A DNA stretch of 64,000 bases from Mycolicibacter sp. MU0102 (GCF_963378105.1 NZ_OY726398.1:1488001-1552000), one strand, 5' to 3'. Shown: positions 53,006-63,288, numbered from the stretch's first letter. The notes: generated from the letters alone by a model not told the origin. Program-made: numbers and translations.

Positions 53006-54427
53006 GTGAAGAGCACCGTCGAGCAGCTGACCCCGACCCGGGTTCGCATCAACGTTGAGGTGCCGTTCACCGAGCTTCAGCCGGACTTCGAGCGGACCTA
53101 CAAGCAGCTGGCGCAGCAGGTGCGGATGCCGGGCTTCCGGCCGGGCAAGGCTCCGGCCAAGCTCATCGAAGCTCGCTTCGGTCGTGCCGCGGTGTTGCAG
53201 CAGGTGGTCAACGAGGCGCTGCCGAGTCGCTACAGCGAGGCCGTGACGAGCTCGGACCTCAAGCCGCTGGGTCAGCCCGACATCGAGGTCACCAAGCTCG
53301 ACGACGGTGAGAACATCACCTTCACCGCCGAGGTCGACGTGCGACCGGACATCACCCTGCCCGACCTGGAGCAGCTCAAGATCACCGTGGACCCCATCGA
53401 GGTCAACGACGACGAGGTCGACGCCGAGCTCGACTCGCTGCGCGCCCGCTTCGGCACCCTGACCGGTGTCGAGCGCCCGGCCGCCAAGGGCGACTTCGTC
53501 TCGATCGACCTGGACGCCACCATCGACGGCGAGGCTGTTGAAGGCGCTGCCACCGAGGGGCTGTCGCACGAGGTCGGATCGGGTCAGCTCATCGAGGGCC
53601 TCGACGACGCCATCGTGGGGTTGTCGGCCGGTGAGAGCAAGTCCTTCACCACCAAGCTGGCGGCCGGACCGCAGGCCGGCAAGGACGCTGAGGTCACCGT
53701 CACGGTTCAGTCGGTCAAGGAGCGCGAGCTGCCGGAGGCCGACGACGAGTTCGCGCAGCTGGCCAGCGAGTACGACACCATCGGCGAGTTGCGGGAGAAC
53801 CTCACCGAGCAGGTGAGCCGGACCAAGCGCATCCAGCAGGCCGAGAAGGTCCGCGAGGCGACGCTGGAAACCCTGGTCGAGCAGGTGGAGATGCCGCTGC
53901 CCGAGGCCGTGGTGCAGGCGCACATCGACAACGCCCTGCACAACGCCCTGCACGGTCTGGACCACGACGAGAACAAGTTCGCCGAGTCGCTGGCCGAGAA
54001 GGGCTCCTCGCGCGCCGAGTTCGACGCCGAGACCCGCAGCGAGGCCGAGAAGTCGGTGAAGACCCAGCTGCTGCTCGACGCGCTCGGCGACGAGCTGGAG
54101 ATCCAGGTGGGCCAGAACGACCTGACCCAGCACCTGGTGCTGATGGCACGTCAGTACGGCATCCCGCCGCAGCAGCTGGTGCAGTTCCTGCAGCAGAACA
54201 ACCAGCTGCCGGCGGTCTTTGCCGACGTGCGTCGCGGCATGGCATTGGCCGCGGCGGTGCGTGCGGCCGCCGTCAGCGACACCGCGGGCAACGAGATCGA
54301 CACCGCCGAGTTCTTCGGTGCCGACGATTCAGCTGAGGCGGACGAAGCCGCCGCGGCGTTGGCCGCTGCCGAGGAAGCCGAGGAAGCCGACGAGGCCGTT
54401 GAGGCCGAGGCTGCATCCGACGAGTGA
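53006..54427 (+). CDS. tig: Trigger factor
   Basis: A 473-residue ribosome-associated chaperone and peptidyl-prolyl isomerase. The N-terminal ribosome-binding domain has MPGFRPGKAPAKLIEARFG (signature G-F-R-x-G-K). The FKBP domain (about 160-240) begins AAKGDFVSIDLDA. The C-terminal chaperone domain runs to about 420 and is followed by an acidic Ala/Glu tail (DEAAAALAAAEEAEEADE). Start is GTG 53006 behind GAGGAG. It is followed by the clpP1P2 operon, as in other mycobacteria. Confidence 0.95.
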   Translation: MKSTVEQLTPTRVRINVEVPFTELQPDFERTYKQLAQQVRMPGFRPGKAPAKLIEARFGRAAVLQQVVNEALPSRYSEAVTSSDLKPLGQPDIEVTKLDDGENITFTAEVDVRPDITLPDLEQLKITVDPIEVNDDEVDAELDSLRARFGTLTGVERPAAKGDFVSIDLDATIDGEAVEGAATEGLSHEVGSGQLIEGLDDAIVGLSAGESKSFTTKLAAGPQAGKDAEVTVTVQSVKERELPEADDEFAQLASEYDTIGELRENLTEQVSRTKRIQQAEKVREATLETLVEQVEMPLPEAVVQAHIDNALHNALHGLDHDENKFAESLAEKGSSRAEFDAETRSEAEKSVKTQLLLDALGDELEIQVGQNDLTQHLVLMARQYGIPPQQLVQFLQQNNQLPAVFADVRRGMALAAAVRAAAVSDTAGNEIDTAEFFGADDSAEADEAAAALAAAEEAEEADEAVEAEAASDE

Positions 54428-54441
54428 CGCTGTAAGCGAAC
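54428..54441. promoter_or_regulatory. ClgR-like operator upstream of clpP1P2
   Basis: CGCT-GTA-AGCG at 54428-54438, followed by AAC, is a perfect inverted repeat that fits the published ClgR core CGCYNANRGCG on the minus strand (CGCTTACAGCG). It lies about 85 bases before the clpP1 start. ClgR is the known activator of clpP genes in mycobacteria and corynebacteria; binding here is inferred. Confidence 0.55.
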
Positions 54442-54522
54442 GAAGCCGGTTCGGACCGCCCTGAGCCGTCCCGGTTGGTTAGGGTCGGTGCATATGAATC
54501 TCGAGAAAGCAGGTATCCCACT

Positions 54523-55101
54523 GTGAGCCAGCCCGGACTGAATCTCGTCGACTCGGTATACGAGCGGCTACTGCGAGAACGCATCATCTTCCTGGGGTCG
54601 CAGGTGGACGACGACATCGCCAACCGGCTGTGCGCCCAGATCCTGTTGCTGGCCGCCGAAGACCCGACCAAGGACATCTCGCTCTACATCAACTCCCCGG
54701 GCGGTTCGATCAGCGCGGGGATGGCGATCTACGACACCATGGTCCTGGCGCCGTGTGACGTGGCCACCTACGCGATGGGCATGGCCGCCTCGATGGGCGA
54801 GTTCCTGCTCGCGGCGGGCACCAAGGGCAAGCGCTACGCCCTGCCGCACGCCCGGATCCTGATGCACCAGCCGTTGGGCGGGGTGACCGGTAGCGCCGCC
54901 GACATCGCCATCCAGGCCGAGCAGTTCGCGGTCATCAAGAAGGAGATGTTCCGGCTCAACGCCGAGTTCACCGGGCAGACCATCGAGCGCATCGAGGCCG
55001 ACTCAGACCGCGACCGCTGGTTCACTGCCGCCGAAGCCCTGGAATACGGCTTCGTCGATCACATCATCACCAGCGCCCACGTCAACGGAGCCGCATCATG
55101 A
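54523..55101 (+). CDS. clpP1: ATP-dependent Clp protease proteolytic subunit ClpP1
   Basis: A 192-residue serine protease. The triad is S90 in GMAASMGE, H115 in LMHQPLGG and D164 in DSDRDRW. SLYINSPGGSISAGMAIYDTM lines the substrate channel and oxyanion hole. In mycobacteria ClpP1 and ClpP2 form a mixed tetradecamer needed for growth, used with ClpX or ClpC1. I chose GTG 54523, which leaves the usual short propeptide; a tiny ORF upstream (54494-54526) overlaps it. Its stop overlaps clpP2 as ATGA. Probably activated by ClgR through the palindrome upstream. Confidence 0.94.
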   Translation: MSQPGLNLVDSVYERLLRERIIFLGSQVDDDIANRLCAQILLLAAEDPTKDISLYINSPGGSISAGMAIYDTMVLAPCDVATYAMGMAASMGEFLLAAGTKGKRYALPHARILMHQPLGGVTGSAADIAIQAEQFAVIKKEMFRLNAEFTGQTIERIEADSDRDRWFTAAEALEYGFVDHIITSAHVNGAAS

Positions 55102-55745
55102 ACCCCGAAACCTTGCGAGCCATCGCACCGCAGGCGCGCTACATCCTGCCGTCGTTCGTGGAGCACTCCAGCTGGGGCGTCAAGGAGTCCAACCCGTACA
55201 ACAAGCTGTTCGAGGAGCGCATCATCTTCCTCGGCGTGCAGGTCGACGACGCCTCGGCCAACGACATCATGGCCCAGTTGCTGGTCCTGGAGTCGCTGGA
55301 CCCCGACCGCGACATCACCATGTACATCAACTCCCCGGGTGGTTCCTTCACCTCGCTGATGGCGATCTACGACACCATGCAGTACGTGCGGGCCGACATC
55401 CAGACCGTGTGCCTGGGTCAGGCGGCCTCGGCTGCGGCGGTGCTGCTGGCGGCCGGCACGCCGGGCAAGCGGATGGCGCTGCCCAACGCCCGCGTGCTGA
55501 TCCACCAGCCGTCACTGTCGGGCGTGATCCAGGGCCAGTTCTCGGACCTGGAGATCCAGGCCGCCGAGATCGAGCGGATGCGCACCCTGATGGAGGGGAC
55601 GCTGGCTCGCCACACCGGTAAGGACGCCGAGCAGGTCCGCAAGGACACCGACCGCGACAAGATCCTCACCGCGGCCGAGGCCAAGGAGTACGGGATCATC
55701 GACACCGTGCTGGAGTACCGCAAGCTGTCGGCGCAAACCGCCTAG
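55098..55745 (+). CDS. clpP2: ATP-dependent Clp protease proteolytic subunit ClpP2
   Basis: A 215-residue ClpP. The triad has S111 in GQAASAAAV, H136 in LIHQPS and the aspartate in DTDRDK. The N-terminal 40 residues (ARYILPSFVEHSSWGVKESN) include a propeptide that is normally processed. It partners ClpP1; only ClpP2 is known to dock onto ClpX/ClpC1 in mycobacteria. ATG 55098 overlaps the clpP1 stop. A 22-base perfect inverted repeat follows the gene at 55760-55817. Confidence 0.94.
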   Translation: MNPETLRAIAPQARYILPSFVEHSSWGVKESNPYNKLFEERIIFLGVQVDDASANDIMAQLLVLESLDPDRDITMYINSPGGSFTSLMAIYDTMQYVRADIQTVCLGQAASAAAVLLAAGTPGKRMALPNARVLIHQPSLSGVIQGQFSDLEIQAAEIERMRTLMEGTLARHTGKDAEQVRKDTDRDKILTAAEAKEYGIIDTVLEYRKLSAQTA

Positions 55746-55759
55746 CTATCTCTGCAACA

Positions 55760-55817
55760 CCGAACGTGCACTCAGCGCGAATTTCCGGAAGGATTTTCGC
55801 GCTGAGTGCACGTTCGG
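55760..55817. terminator. 22-base perfect inverted repeat between clpP2 and mmuM
   Basis: Arms 55760-55781 and 55796-55817 are perfectly complementary (core GTGCACTCAGCGCGAA), with a 14-base loop. It lies 15 bases after the clpP2 stop and includes the 3' end of the convergent mmuM gene, so it may end transcription from both sides. No U-tract. It may also be a copy of a dispersed mycobacterial palindrome. Confidence 0.7.
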
Positions 55818-56698
55818 CGTAATGCGGCCGCCAGCGCGGTGATATCGGCCGGGCTGACCCGGCAGCAACCGCCCACGATGCGGGCTCCGGCGGCCACCCA
55901 CTGCGGCACCAGCGCGGGGGAGAATCGCGCCGGCCCGGCCCAGCCTCCGGAGTCCCAGCGCTCACCGCTGTTGGGGTAGACGATCACCGGCTTGCCGGTG
56001 ACTTCGCGGGCGATCTCGATCGCCGGCAGGACGTCGCCCGGGGCGCAGCAGTTGACTCCCACCGCGACGATCTGCGGTACCCCGGCAGCCACCGCGAACG
56101 CCTCCGTGAGGGGCTGTCCGGCACGGGTTTCCGCGCCGTCGATCGTGTAACTGAGCCAGGCCGGCACATTCGCCTCCTGGACCAGATCCACCAGTGCCGC
56201 CGCCTCATCGAGGTCCGGCACGGTCTCCAACGCGAGCAGATCGGCGCCGGCGCCGGCCAGGATCTCCAACCGGGACCGGTGCCACGCCGACAGCTGTGCG
56301 ACCGAAAGTCCGTACCGGCCGCGGTATTCCGACCCATCGGCGCGCGCGGCGCCGTACGGGCCGACCGAGGCCGCAACCCAGCGTTTCCTCCCGCCGCCGG
56401 CGGCCTGACGGGCCAGGTCCACGCTGCGCCGCAACAGCCCGGCGGCTGCCTGGCGGTCGATTCCGCGGGCAGCGAACCCCTCGAAGCTTGCCTGGTAGCT
56501 GGCGGTGGTCGCGATCTGCGCGCCGGCGGCGAAGAAGGCCGCGTGCACGGCCGCAATGTCCTGGGGTGCCTCAATGAGCAACCGGGCAGACCACAGCGGA
56601 TCGGCCAGGTCTGCCCCGCGGGCTTCCAGTTCCGTCGCCAGCCCCCCATCGGCGACGAGCACGGTATCGTCGGGCACGGCGAACCCCACGTTTGCCAC
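55772..56698 (-). CDS. mmuM: Homocysteine S-methyltransferase
   Basis: A 308-residue zinc enzyme that moves a methyl group from S-methylmethionine to homocysteine. The zinc cysteines are in VGVNCCAPGD and GGCCRVSP; LVADGGLATELE is the N-terminal homocysteine-binding strand. The start is GTG 56698. The last 11 residues after RRTC (TQRENPSGNSR) are encoded by the inverted repeat at 55760-55817, so the natural C-terminus has apparently been extended by that sequence. Size and position match Rv2458. Confidence 0.9.
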   Translation of the reverse strand: MANVGFAVPDDTVLVADGGLATELEARGADLADPLWSARLLIEAPQDIAAVHAAFFAAGAQIATTASYQASFEGFAARGIDRQAAAGLLRRSVDLARQAAGGGRKRWVAASVGPYGAARADGSEYRGRYGLSVAQLSAWHRSRLEILAGAGADLLALETVPDLDEAAALVDLVQEANVPAWLSYTIDGAETRAGQPLTEAFAVAAGVPQIVAVGVNCCAPGDVLPAIEIAREVTGKPVIVYPNSGERWDSGGWAGPARFSPALVPQWVAAGARIVGGCCRVSPADITALAAALRRTCTQRENPSGNSR

Positions 56699-56955
56699 TC
56701 TAGAGCTGGAAAGGCTCCGCCCGTCTCACAGCCGGGTAACGCCCCCGAAACGCTCACGCCGCGCCAGCGCGTCACACGCCGGCTGCGGCGCCTTGGGCTA
56801 TATGTTCGTGGAGCAGGCAGACGGAGCCCGTGATGAATACCAACGACGCGATTCGGCCTTATCGGTCGCCTCGCATCGGACTGAACGGGTAGCGTCGGAG
56901 CAGACACCGGCACCCCGACGACAGACGGCGAACAGGAAGTAGGTCCTAACGCACT

Positions 56956-58239
56956 ATGGCGCGCATTGGAGACGGCGGGGACCTGCTGAAGTGTTCGTTC
57001 TGCGGCAAGAGCCAGAAGCAGGTCAAGAAGCTCATTGCTGGACCGGGCGTCTACATCTGCGATGAGTGCATCGACCTGTGCAACGAAATCATCGAAGAGG
57101 AGTTGGCCGACGCCGACGACGTGAAGCTCGATGAGCTGCCCAAGCCCGCTGAGATCCGGGAGTTCCTGGAGGGCTACGTCATCGGCCAGGACACGGCCAA
57201 GCGCACGCTGGCGGTGGCTGTTTACAACCACTACAAGCGGATCCAGGCCGGCGAGAAGAGCCGGGACTCCCGCTCCGGTGAGCCGGTTGAGCTGACCAAG
57301 TCCAACATCTTGATGCTCGGGCCCACCGGCTGTGGCAAGACCTACCTGGCCCAGACGCTGGCCAAGATGCTCAACGTGCCGTTCGCGATCGCCGACGCTA
57401 CCGCGCTGACCGAAGCGGGTTACGTGGGTGAGGACGTCGAGAACATTCTGCTCAAGCTGATTCAAGCGGCCGACTACGACGTCAAGCGCGCCGAGACCGG
57501 CATCGTCTACATCGACGAGGTCGACAAGATCGCCCGCAAGAGCGAAAACCCCTCGATCACCCGCGACGTCTCCGGTGAGGGCGTGCAGCAGGCGCTGCTG
57601 AAGATCCTGGAGGGCACCCAGGCCTCGGTTCCGCCGCAGGGCGGCCGCAAGCACCCGCACCAGGAATTCATCCAGATCGACACCACCAATGTGCTGTTCA
57701 TTGTTGCTGGTGCTTTCGCCGGACTGGAGAAGATCGTCTCGGACCGGGTTGGCAAGCGAGGCTTGGGATTCGGCGCCGAAGTCCGGTCCAAGGCCGAGAT
57801 CGACACCACCGACCACTTCGCTGAGGTCATGCCCGAGGACCTGATCAAGTTCGGTCTGATCCCCGAGTTCATCGGCCGGTTGCCGGTGGTGGCCTCGGTG
57901 ACCAACCTGGACATGGAGTCGTTGGTCAAGATCCTGTCGGAGCCCAAGAACGCGCTCGTCAAGCAGTACAGCCGGCTGTTCGAGATGGACGGGGTGGAGC
58001 TGGAGTTCAGCCAGGACGCGCTGGAGGCCATCGCCGATCAGGCGATCCACCGTGGCACCGGTGCGCGCGGTCTGCGGGCGATCATGGAAGAAGTCCTGCT
58101 GCCGGTCATGTACGACATCCCGAGCCGCAACGACGTCGCCAAGGTCGTCGTGACCAAGGAAACGGTGCAGGACAACGTGTTGCCGACCATCGTGCCGCGC
58201 AAGGCATCCCGCGGCGAGCGTCGCGACAAGAGCGCCTGA
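56956..58239 (+). CDS. clpX: ATP-dependent Clp protease ATPase subunit ClpX
   Basis: A 427-residue AAA+ unfoldase. The N-terminal zinc domain has C13-x2-C16 and C35-x2-C38 (CSFCGK, CDEC). The ATPase has Walker A GPTGCGKT (about 118-125), Walker B IVYIDEVDK, sensor and box VII residues and RGTGARGLRAIMEE, plus the pore loop GYVGED. It feeds unfolded substrates to ClpP1P2. ATG 56956 lies about 250 bases from mmuM; this gap likely holds its promoter, and the gene is separate from the clpP operon. Confidence 0.96.
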   Translation: MARIGDGGDLLKCSFCGKSQKQVKKLIAGPGVYICDECIDLCNEIIEEELADADDVKLDELPKPAEIREFLEGYVIGQDTAKRTLAVAVYNHYKRIQAGEKSRDSRSGEPVELTKSNILMLGPTGCGKTYLAQTLAKMLNVPFAIADATALTEAGYVGEDVENILLKLIQAADYDVKRAETGIVYIDEVDKIARKSENPSITRDVSGEGVQQALLKILEGTQASVPPQGGRKHPHQEFIQIDTTNVLFIVAGAFAGLEKIVSDRVGKRGLGFGAEVRSKAEIDTTDHFAEVMPEDLIKFGLIPEFIGRLPVVASVTNLDMESLVKILSEPKNALVKQYSRLFEMDGVELEFSQDALEAIADQAIHRGTGARGLRAIMEEVLLPVMYDIPSRNDVAKVVVTKETVQDNVLPTIVPRKASRGERRDKSA

Positions 58240-58246
58240 TCCGGGG

Positions 58247-58263
58247 GCGGCGCTCGTCGCCGC
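58247..58263 (+). terminator. Hairpin after clpX
   Basis: GCGGCG (58247-58252), loop CTCGT, CGCCGC (58258-58263), eight bases after the clpX stop. There is no run of T, as is common for GC-rich mycobacterial terminators. Confidence 0.5.
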
Positions 58264-58511
58264 GCAAAGTTACTCGCCAGTACCGAACTTCTCTTAGAGT
58301 TGGCGCGCGGGTGAACGTGATGAAAACCACATTTCCGGCTCAAGTTGACCACGAACCCGGGTGTGACATCGACATTTAACACTGAGTAACCCAAATTTCG
58401 ACACGGTGTGGCGTCGTATGGTCTATAAGAGCGGTGCAATAATCGGTACTGCCAGTGACAGAAAAACTTGTGGGTGCGCCAGCCGTGCTGCGCGGGCCCG
58501 GGTGGACAGTG

Positions 58512-60463
58512 ATGGAAGGCGGGGCCGTGGGGCCGAGTGGTAACGGAGTCGGGTCGGCACCCGGTCGCCAAAAACTCGAGAAGGTCGTCATCCGTTTTGC
58601 CGGTGACTCCGGCGACGGCATGCAGCTCACCGGCGATCGCTTCACCTCTGAGGCGGCCCTGTTCGGCAACGACCTGGCCACCCAGCCGAACTACCCGGCC
58701 GAGATCCGCGCACCTCAGGGCACCCTGCCCGGTGTGTCGTCGTTCCAGATCCAGATCGCCGACTTCGACATCCTCACCGCTGGTGACCGCCCCGACGTGT
58801 TGGTGGCGATGAACCCGGCGGCGCTGAAGGCCAACATCGGCGACCTGCCGCGCGGCGGGATGGTGATCGTCAACTCCGACGAGTTCACCAAGCGCAACCT
58901 GGCCAAGATCGGCTACGAGACCAACCCGCTGGAGACCGAGGAACTCTCGGACTACGTCGTGGTCCCGGTCGCGATGACCTCCCTGACCTTGGGTGCGGTC
59001 GAGGCGATCGGCGCGACCAAGAAGGACGGCGCCCGGGCCAAGAACATGTTCGCCCTCGGCCTGCTGTCCTGGATGTACGGCCGGGAGCTGGAGAGCAGCG
59101 AGCGCTTCATCAAGGAGAAGTTCGCCAAGAAGCCCGACGTGGCCGACGCCAACGTCCTGGCGCTGAAGGCGGGCTGGAACTACGGCGAGACCACCGAGGC
59201 GTTCGGCACCACCTACGAGATCGCCCCGGCCAAGCTGCCGGCGGGCGAGTACCGCCAGATCTCGGGCAACACCGCAATGGCCTACGGCGTGATCGTCGCC
59301 GGCCAGCTGGCCAACACCCAGGTGGTGCTGGGCACCTACCCGATCACCCCGGCGTCGGACATCCTGCACGAGCTGTCGAAGTACAAGAACTTCAACGTGC
59401 TGACTTTCCAGGCCGAAGACGAGATCGCCGGCATCGGTGCGGCGATCGGCGCCTCCTACGGCGGCGCGCTGGGTGTCACCAGCACCTCCGGTCCCGGCTT
59501 GGCGCTCAAGGCCGAGGCGCTGGGCTTGGCCGTGATGACCGAGCTGCCGTTGCTGCTGATCAATGTCCAGCGCGGCGGCCCGTCCACCGGCCTGCCCACC
59601 AAGACCGAGCAGGCCGACCTGATGCAGGCGCTCTACGGACGCAACGGCGAGTCGCCGGTCGCGGTTCTGGCGCCGTGCACGCCCTCGGACTGCTTCGACG
59701 CGGCCATCGAGGCCGTCCGGATCGCGGTGACCTACCGCACCCCGGTAGTGCTGCTCTCCGACGGCGCGATCGCCAACGGTTCGGAGCCGTGGCGTATCCC
59801 GGATGTCGCCGCGATGGCGCCCATCGACCAGAACCTGGCCAAGGCCGGCGAGGACTTCGCGCCGTACGCGCGCGACCCGGAGACCCTGGCTCGGCAGTTC
59901 GCCATTCCCGGCACCCCGGGCCTGGAGCACCGGATCGGTGGCCTGGAAAAGGCCAACGGCTCCGGGGCGATCTCCTACGAGCCGGCCAACCACGACCTGA
60001 TGGTTCGGCTGCGTCAGGCCAAGATCGACGGCATCGAGGTTCCCGACCTGGTCGTCGACGACCCGTCCGGGGACGCCGAGCTGCTGATGCTGGGCTGGGG
60101 CAGTTCCTACGGCCCGATCGCCGAGGCCTGCAGGCGGGTCCGGCGTGGCGGCGTCAAGGTTGCACAGGCGCACCTGCGCAACCTCAACCCGCTGCCGGCC
60201 AACCTGGGTGAGGTGCTGCGGCGCTACCCCAAGGTGGTGCTGCCGGAGATGAACCTGGGCCAGTTGGCGCTGCTGCTGCGCGGCCGCTACCTGGTCGACA
60301 TCCAGTCGGTGACCAAGGTGACCGGCCAGGCGTTCCTGGCCGACGAGGTCGAGGGGATCATCGACGACGCGCTGGCCGGCACGCTGGCCGACCGGGAGAA
60401 CGAGAAGGCGTCGCTGGCCAGGGCCGCGGCGGTCACCATTGCGGGTACAGCAGGAGCGAATTC

Positions 60464-60467
<4 letters not shown>
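58512..60467 (+). CDS. korA: 2-oxoglutarate:acceptor oxidoreductase alpha subunit
   Basis: A 651-residue fused gamma/alpha subunit of the CoA-dependent 2-oxoacid:ferredoxin oxidoreductase family. The gamma part opens VVIRFAGDSGDGMQLTGDRF; the TPP-binding pyrimidine domain has ITPASDILHELS and AEDEIAGIGAAIGASYGG. In mycobacteria KorAB works in place of 2-oxoglutarate dehydrogenase and supports CO2-related growth. I prefer ATG 58512 because it gives the length of the M. tuberculosis protein (about 653); GTG 58455 would add 19 residues. It is coupled to korB by ATGA. Confidence 0.9.
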
Positions 60468-61549
<1,082 letters not shown>

Positions 61550-61553
61550 CGCC

Positions 61554-62126
61554 ATGATTGCCGGTCGGTTGGCCGGTGTCGTGCTGGCCGGCGGCGCATC
61601 GCGCCGGATGGGCCGCGATAAGGCCACGCTGACCGTGCCGGGTAGGTTCGCCGGTCTGACCCTGGTGGAACACCAGGTCTCGGTGCTGGCGCAGCGCTGC
61701 GATCCCGTCTTCGTGGTGGCCGCTCAGGGCCAGGCGTTGCCCGATCTTGCTGCGCAGGTGCTGCGCGACGAAGTGCCCGGGCTGGGTCCGTTGCCCGCTA
61801 TCGCGCTGGGGTTGCACGCAGCGGCCCAGGCCGGTGCCCCACACGCCTTCGTCTGCGCGGTCGACATGCCTTTTCTGACACCGGATTTGATCGACGCGCT
61901 GACTTCTCCCGCGGCCGACGTCGTGCTCCCGCACGCTGATCGCGACCACTACCTGGCCGGGCTGTATCGCACCGCCCTCGCCGACACCGTCGATGCCTTG
62001 GTCGCCTCCGGCGAACGTCGGGTGGGCGCGTTAATCGACGTGGTCGACGTCAGGCGGATCGTGCTCGCCGACGCGTCCCCGCTGGCCAATCTCAATTCGC
62101 CAGACGATCTCGCCGGCCTGTCCTGA
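61554..62126 (+). CDS. mobA: Molybdenum cofactor guanylyltransferase
   Basis: A 190-residue nucleotidyltransferase. LAGGASRRMGRDKATL (9-24) binds GTP, with D and K for metal and phosphate; CAVDMPFLTPDLI is the DMP motif. It attaches GMP to molybdopterin, making the MGD cofactor. The ATG at 61554 is four bases after the korB stop, so it belongs to the korAB operon, as in M. tuberculosis (Rv2453c). Whether this coupling reflects a shared need is unknown. The molybdenum protein of the MOSC locus uses a cofactor that does not need MobA. Confidence 0.88.
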   Translation: MIAGRLAGVVLAGGASRRMGRDKATLTVPGRFAGLTLVEHQVSVLAQRCDPVFVVAAQGQALPDLAAQVLRDEVPGLGPLPAIALGLHAAAQAGAPHAFVCAVDMPFLTPDLIDALTSPAADVVLPHADRDHYLAGLYRTALADTVDALVASGERRVGALIDVVDVRRIVLADASPLANLNSPDDLAGLS

Positions 62127-62964
62127 GGCCTAGCAGCAAATACGGTCCCTAGCCGGAAATAAAGCAATATTCGTTCGGCAAAAAAGGGAAATAAATCTTC
62201 GTATTATCTGCGCGAGATACGGAAAATATTGGCAACCGGACGAATCGGCGATTCGGTTGCACCTCGCGCGCCGGCGCCGGGCGGCAGAAACTCCTTGTAG
62301 CGCAAAGCAATTGGCGTAGCCCCTCTGGGGGTGGCGGACGCCGATGTGGCCCGGGACGGCCGTTTGCTGGGAACGGTGAATTACTCGCGACTGTGGCGAG
62401 CACCGACTGTTCACGTGCCGGGGAGGGCGCTGACCCGCCTAACTCCCTTGACCTGCGATTTGTGGGGCAGATGATGCTGTTGTGGCCTGTGTAGCACCCG
62501 ATTCTTGCCGAAGTCAGCGGTGAGCGGTCCCCAAATCGCATCATTTGCAGTGGTCCAGCCCACAAAAAGTCCGTGATCTGACTCACGGTTTTCGAGCTGC
62601 GCCGTGACGTAGCCAGATCGCTCGAAGTCCGGGCTGACCTGCTGCAACCATTCGAGGCGGCGGTGTGATGGTTTCGTGATCTGCGCGAAATATGCGCGTC
62701 ATGCGGTTGGACTTGTCGCATGAACGTTTCGTAAGTTTCCCTCGCCCTAATGCGAGGCAAACAAACTGAATCGACGGAACCGCGTGTGAGCGGGGCCGCG
62801 GGCGGCCCCTCAAACGCCTCCGCGGTGCCGGGTGTCATCCCGGTGGGCACACCTGCCCCCGCTGTCGTGCCTGACCTAGACGGCACGTCTCGAAGACCAC
62901 TTCCGCCTGGAATCCAGGCACAGCAGACCACTTGTCTTCGGCGCGCACTGCGAAAGGAACGAAG
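62127..62964. other. 838-base region without a supported gene, before rpf
   Basis: No convincing ORF. Positions about 62150-62250 are clearly AT-rich for this genome. A minus-strand frame at 62411-62647 (78 codons) lacks codon bias and any recognisable feature. The last 230 bases hold several hairpins and a 72-codon frame at 62750-62968 whose stop overlaps the rpf start. In M. tuberculosis small hypothetical genes occupy this interval; none is visible here. Confidence 0.6.
62740..62886 (+). promoter_or_regulatory. Structured rpf leader with four hairpins
   Basis: Four stems lie in order: CCTCGC-CCTAAT-GCGAGG (62740-62757), GGGGCCGC-GG-GCGGCCCC (62792-62809), GTGCCGGG with CCCGG-TG-GGCAC (62825-62850), and GTGCC-N10-GGCAC (62867-62886). 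They precede the weak TTG start of rpf by 80-220 bases. A regulatory RNA is likely if transcription begins upstream. The ydaO signature was not found. Confidence 0.4.
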
Positions 62965-63288
62965 TTGAAGAACGTCCGCAAGCCCCTCACCATGGCCGCG
63001 ATCGCCGGCGCCCTGATCACCGGCGCGGTCGCCTTGTCCGACGCCACCGCCAAGGCGGACAGCGTCAACTGGGACGCCATCGCGGCCTGCGAGTCGGGCG
63101 GCAACTGGTCGATCAACACCGGCAACGGTTACTACGGCGGACTGCAGTTCAACGCCGGCACCTGGCGTGCCAACGGTGGCAGCGGGATGCCGCACAACGC
63201 CAGCCGGGCCGAGCAGATCCGGGTCGCCGAGAACGTTCTGCGCAGCCAGGGCATTGGTGCCTGGCCGGTGTGCGGCCGTCGCGGCTGA
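62965..63288 (+). CDS. Minimal resuscitation-promoting factor (Rpf)
   Basis: A 107-residue secreted peptidoglycan lytic transglycosylase. A signal peptide (1-31, ending TAKA) is followed directly by the Rpf catalytic domain: NWDAIAACESGGNW with the catalytic E43, then GYYGGLQFNAGTWRANGG and RAEQIRVAENVL. C42 and C103 can form the domain's disulfide. It is short for an Rpf and lacks the Pro-rich or LysM parts. The position after mobA fits rpfE (Rv2450c), which is longer, so the symbol is withheld. Start is TTG 62965, six bases after AAAGGAA; a perfect 12-bp hairpin terminator follows. Confidence 0.85.
   Translation: MKNVRKPLTMAAIAGALITGAVALSDATAKADSVNWDAIAACESGGNWSINTGNGYYGGLQFNAGTWRANGGSGMPHNASRAEQIRVAENVLRSQGIGAWPVCGRRG

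Noticed and set aside
58391..58429. Promoter for korAB (TTCGAC with TATAAG or TATGGT)
   Set aside because: Spacers of 21 or 14 bases do not fit a sigma-A promoter. The sequence is suggestive but not supportable.
62411..62647. 78-codon minus-strand ORF before rpf
   Set aside because: Mixed third-position composition and no recognisable motif or ribosome site; likely chance.
62740..62964. ydaO (c-di-AMP) riboswitch before rpf
   Set aside because: rpfA leaders in mycobacteria carry this switch, but the conserved GGGGTGAATC and GCTAACC-x-CGTAGGC-type segments are absent here.
62750..62968. 72-codon leader ORF as a gene of its own
   Set aside because: Codon use is weak and the region is dominated by hairpins. 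It is kept only as a possible coupling feature in the findings.
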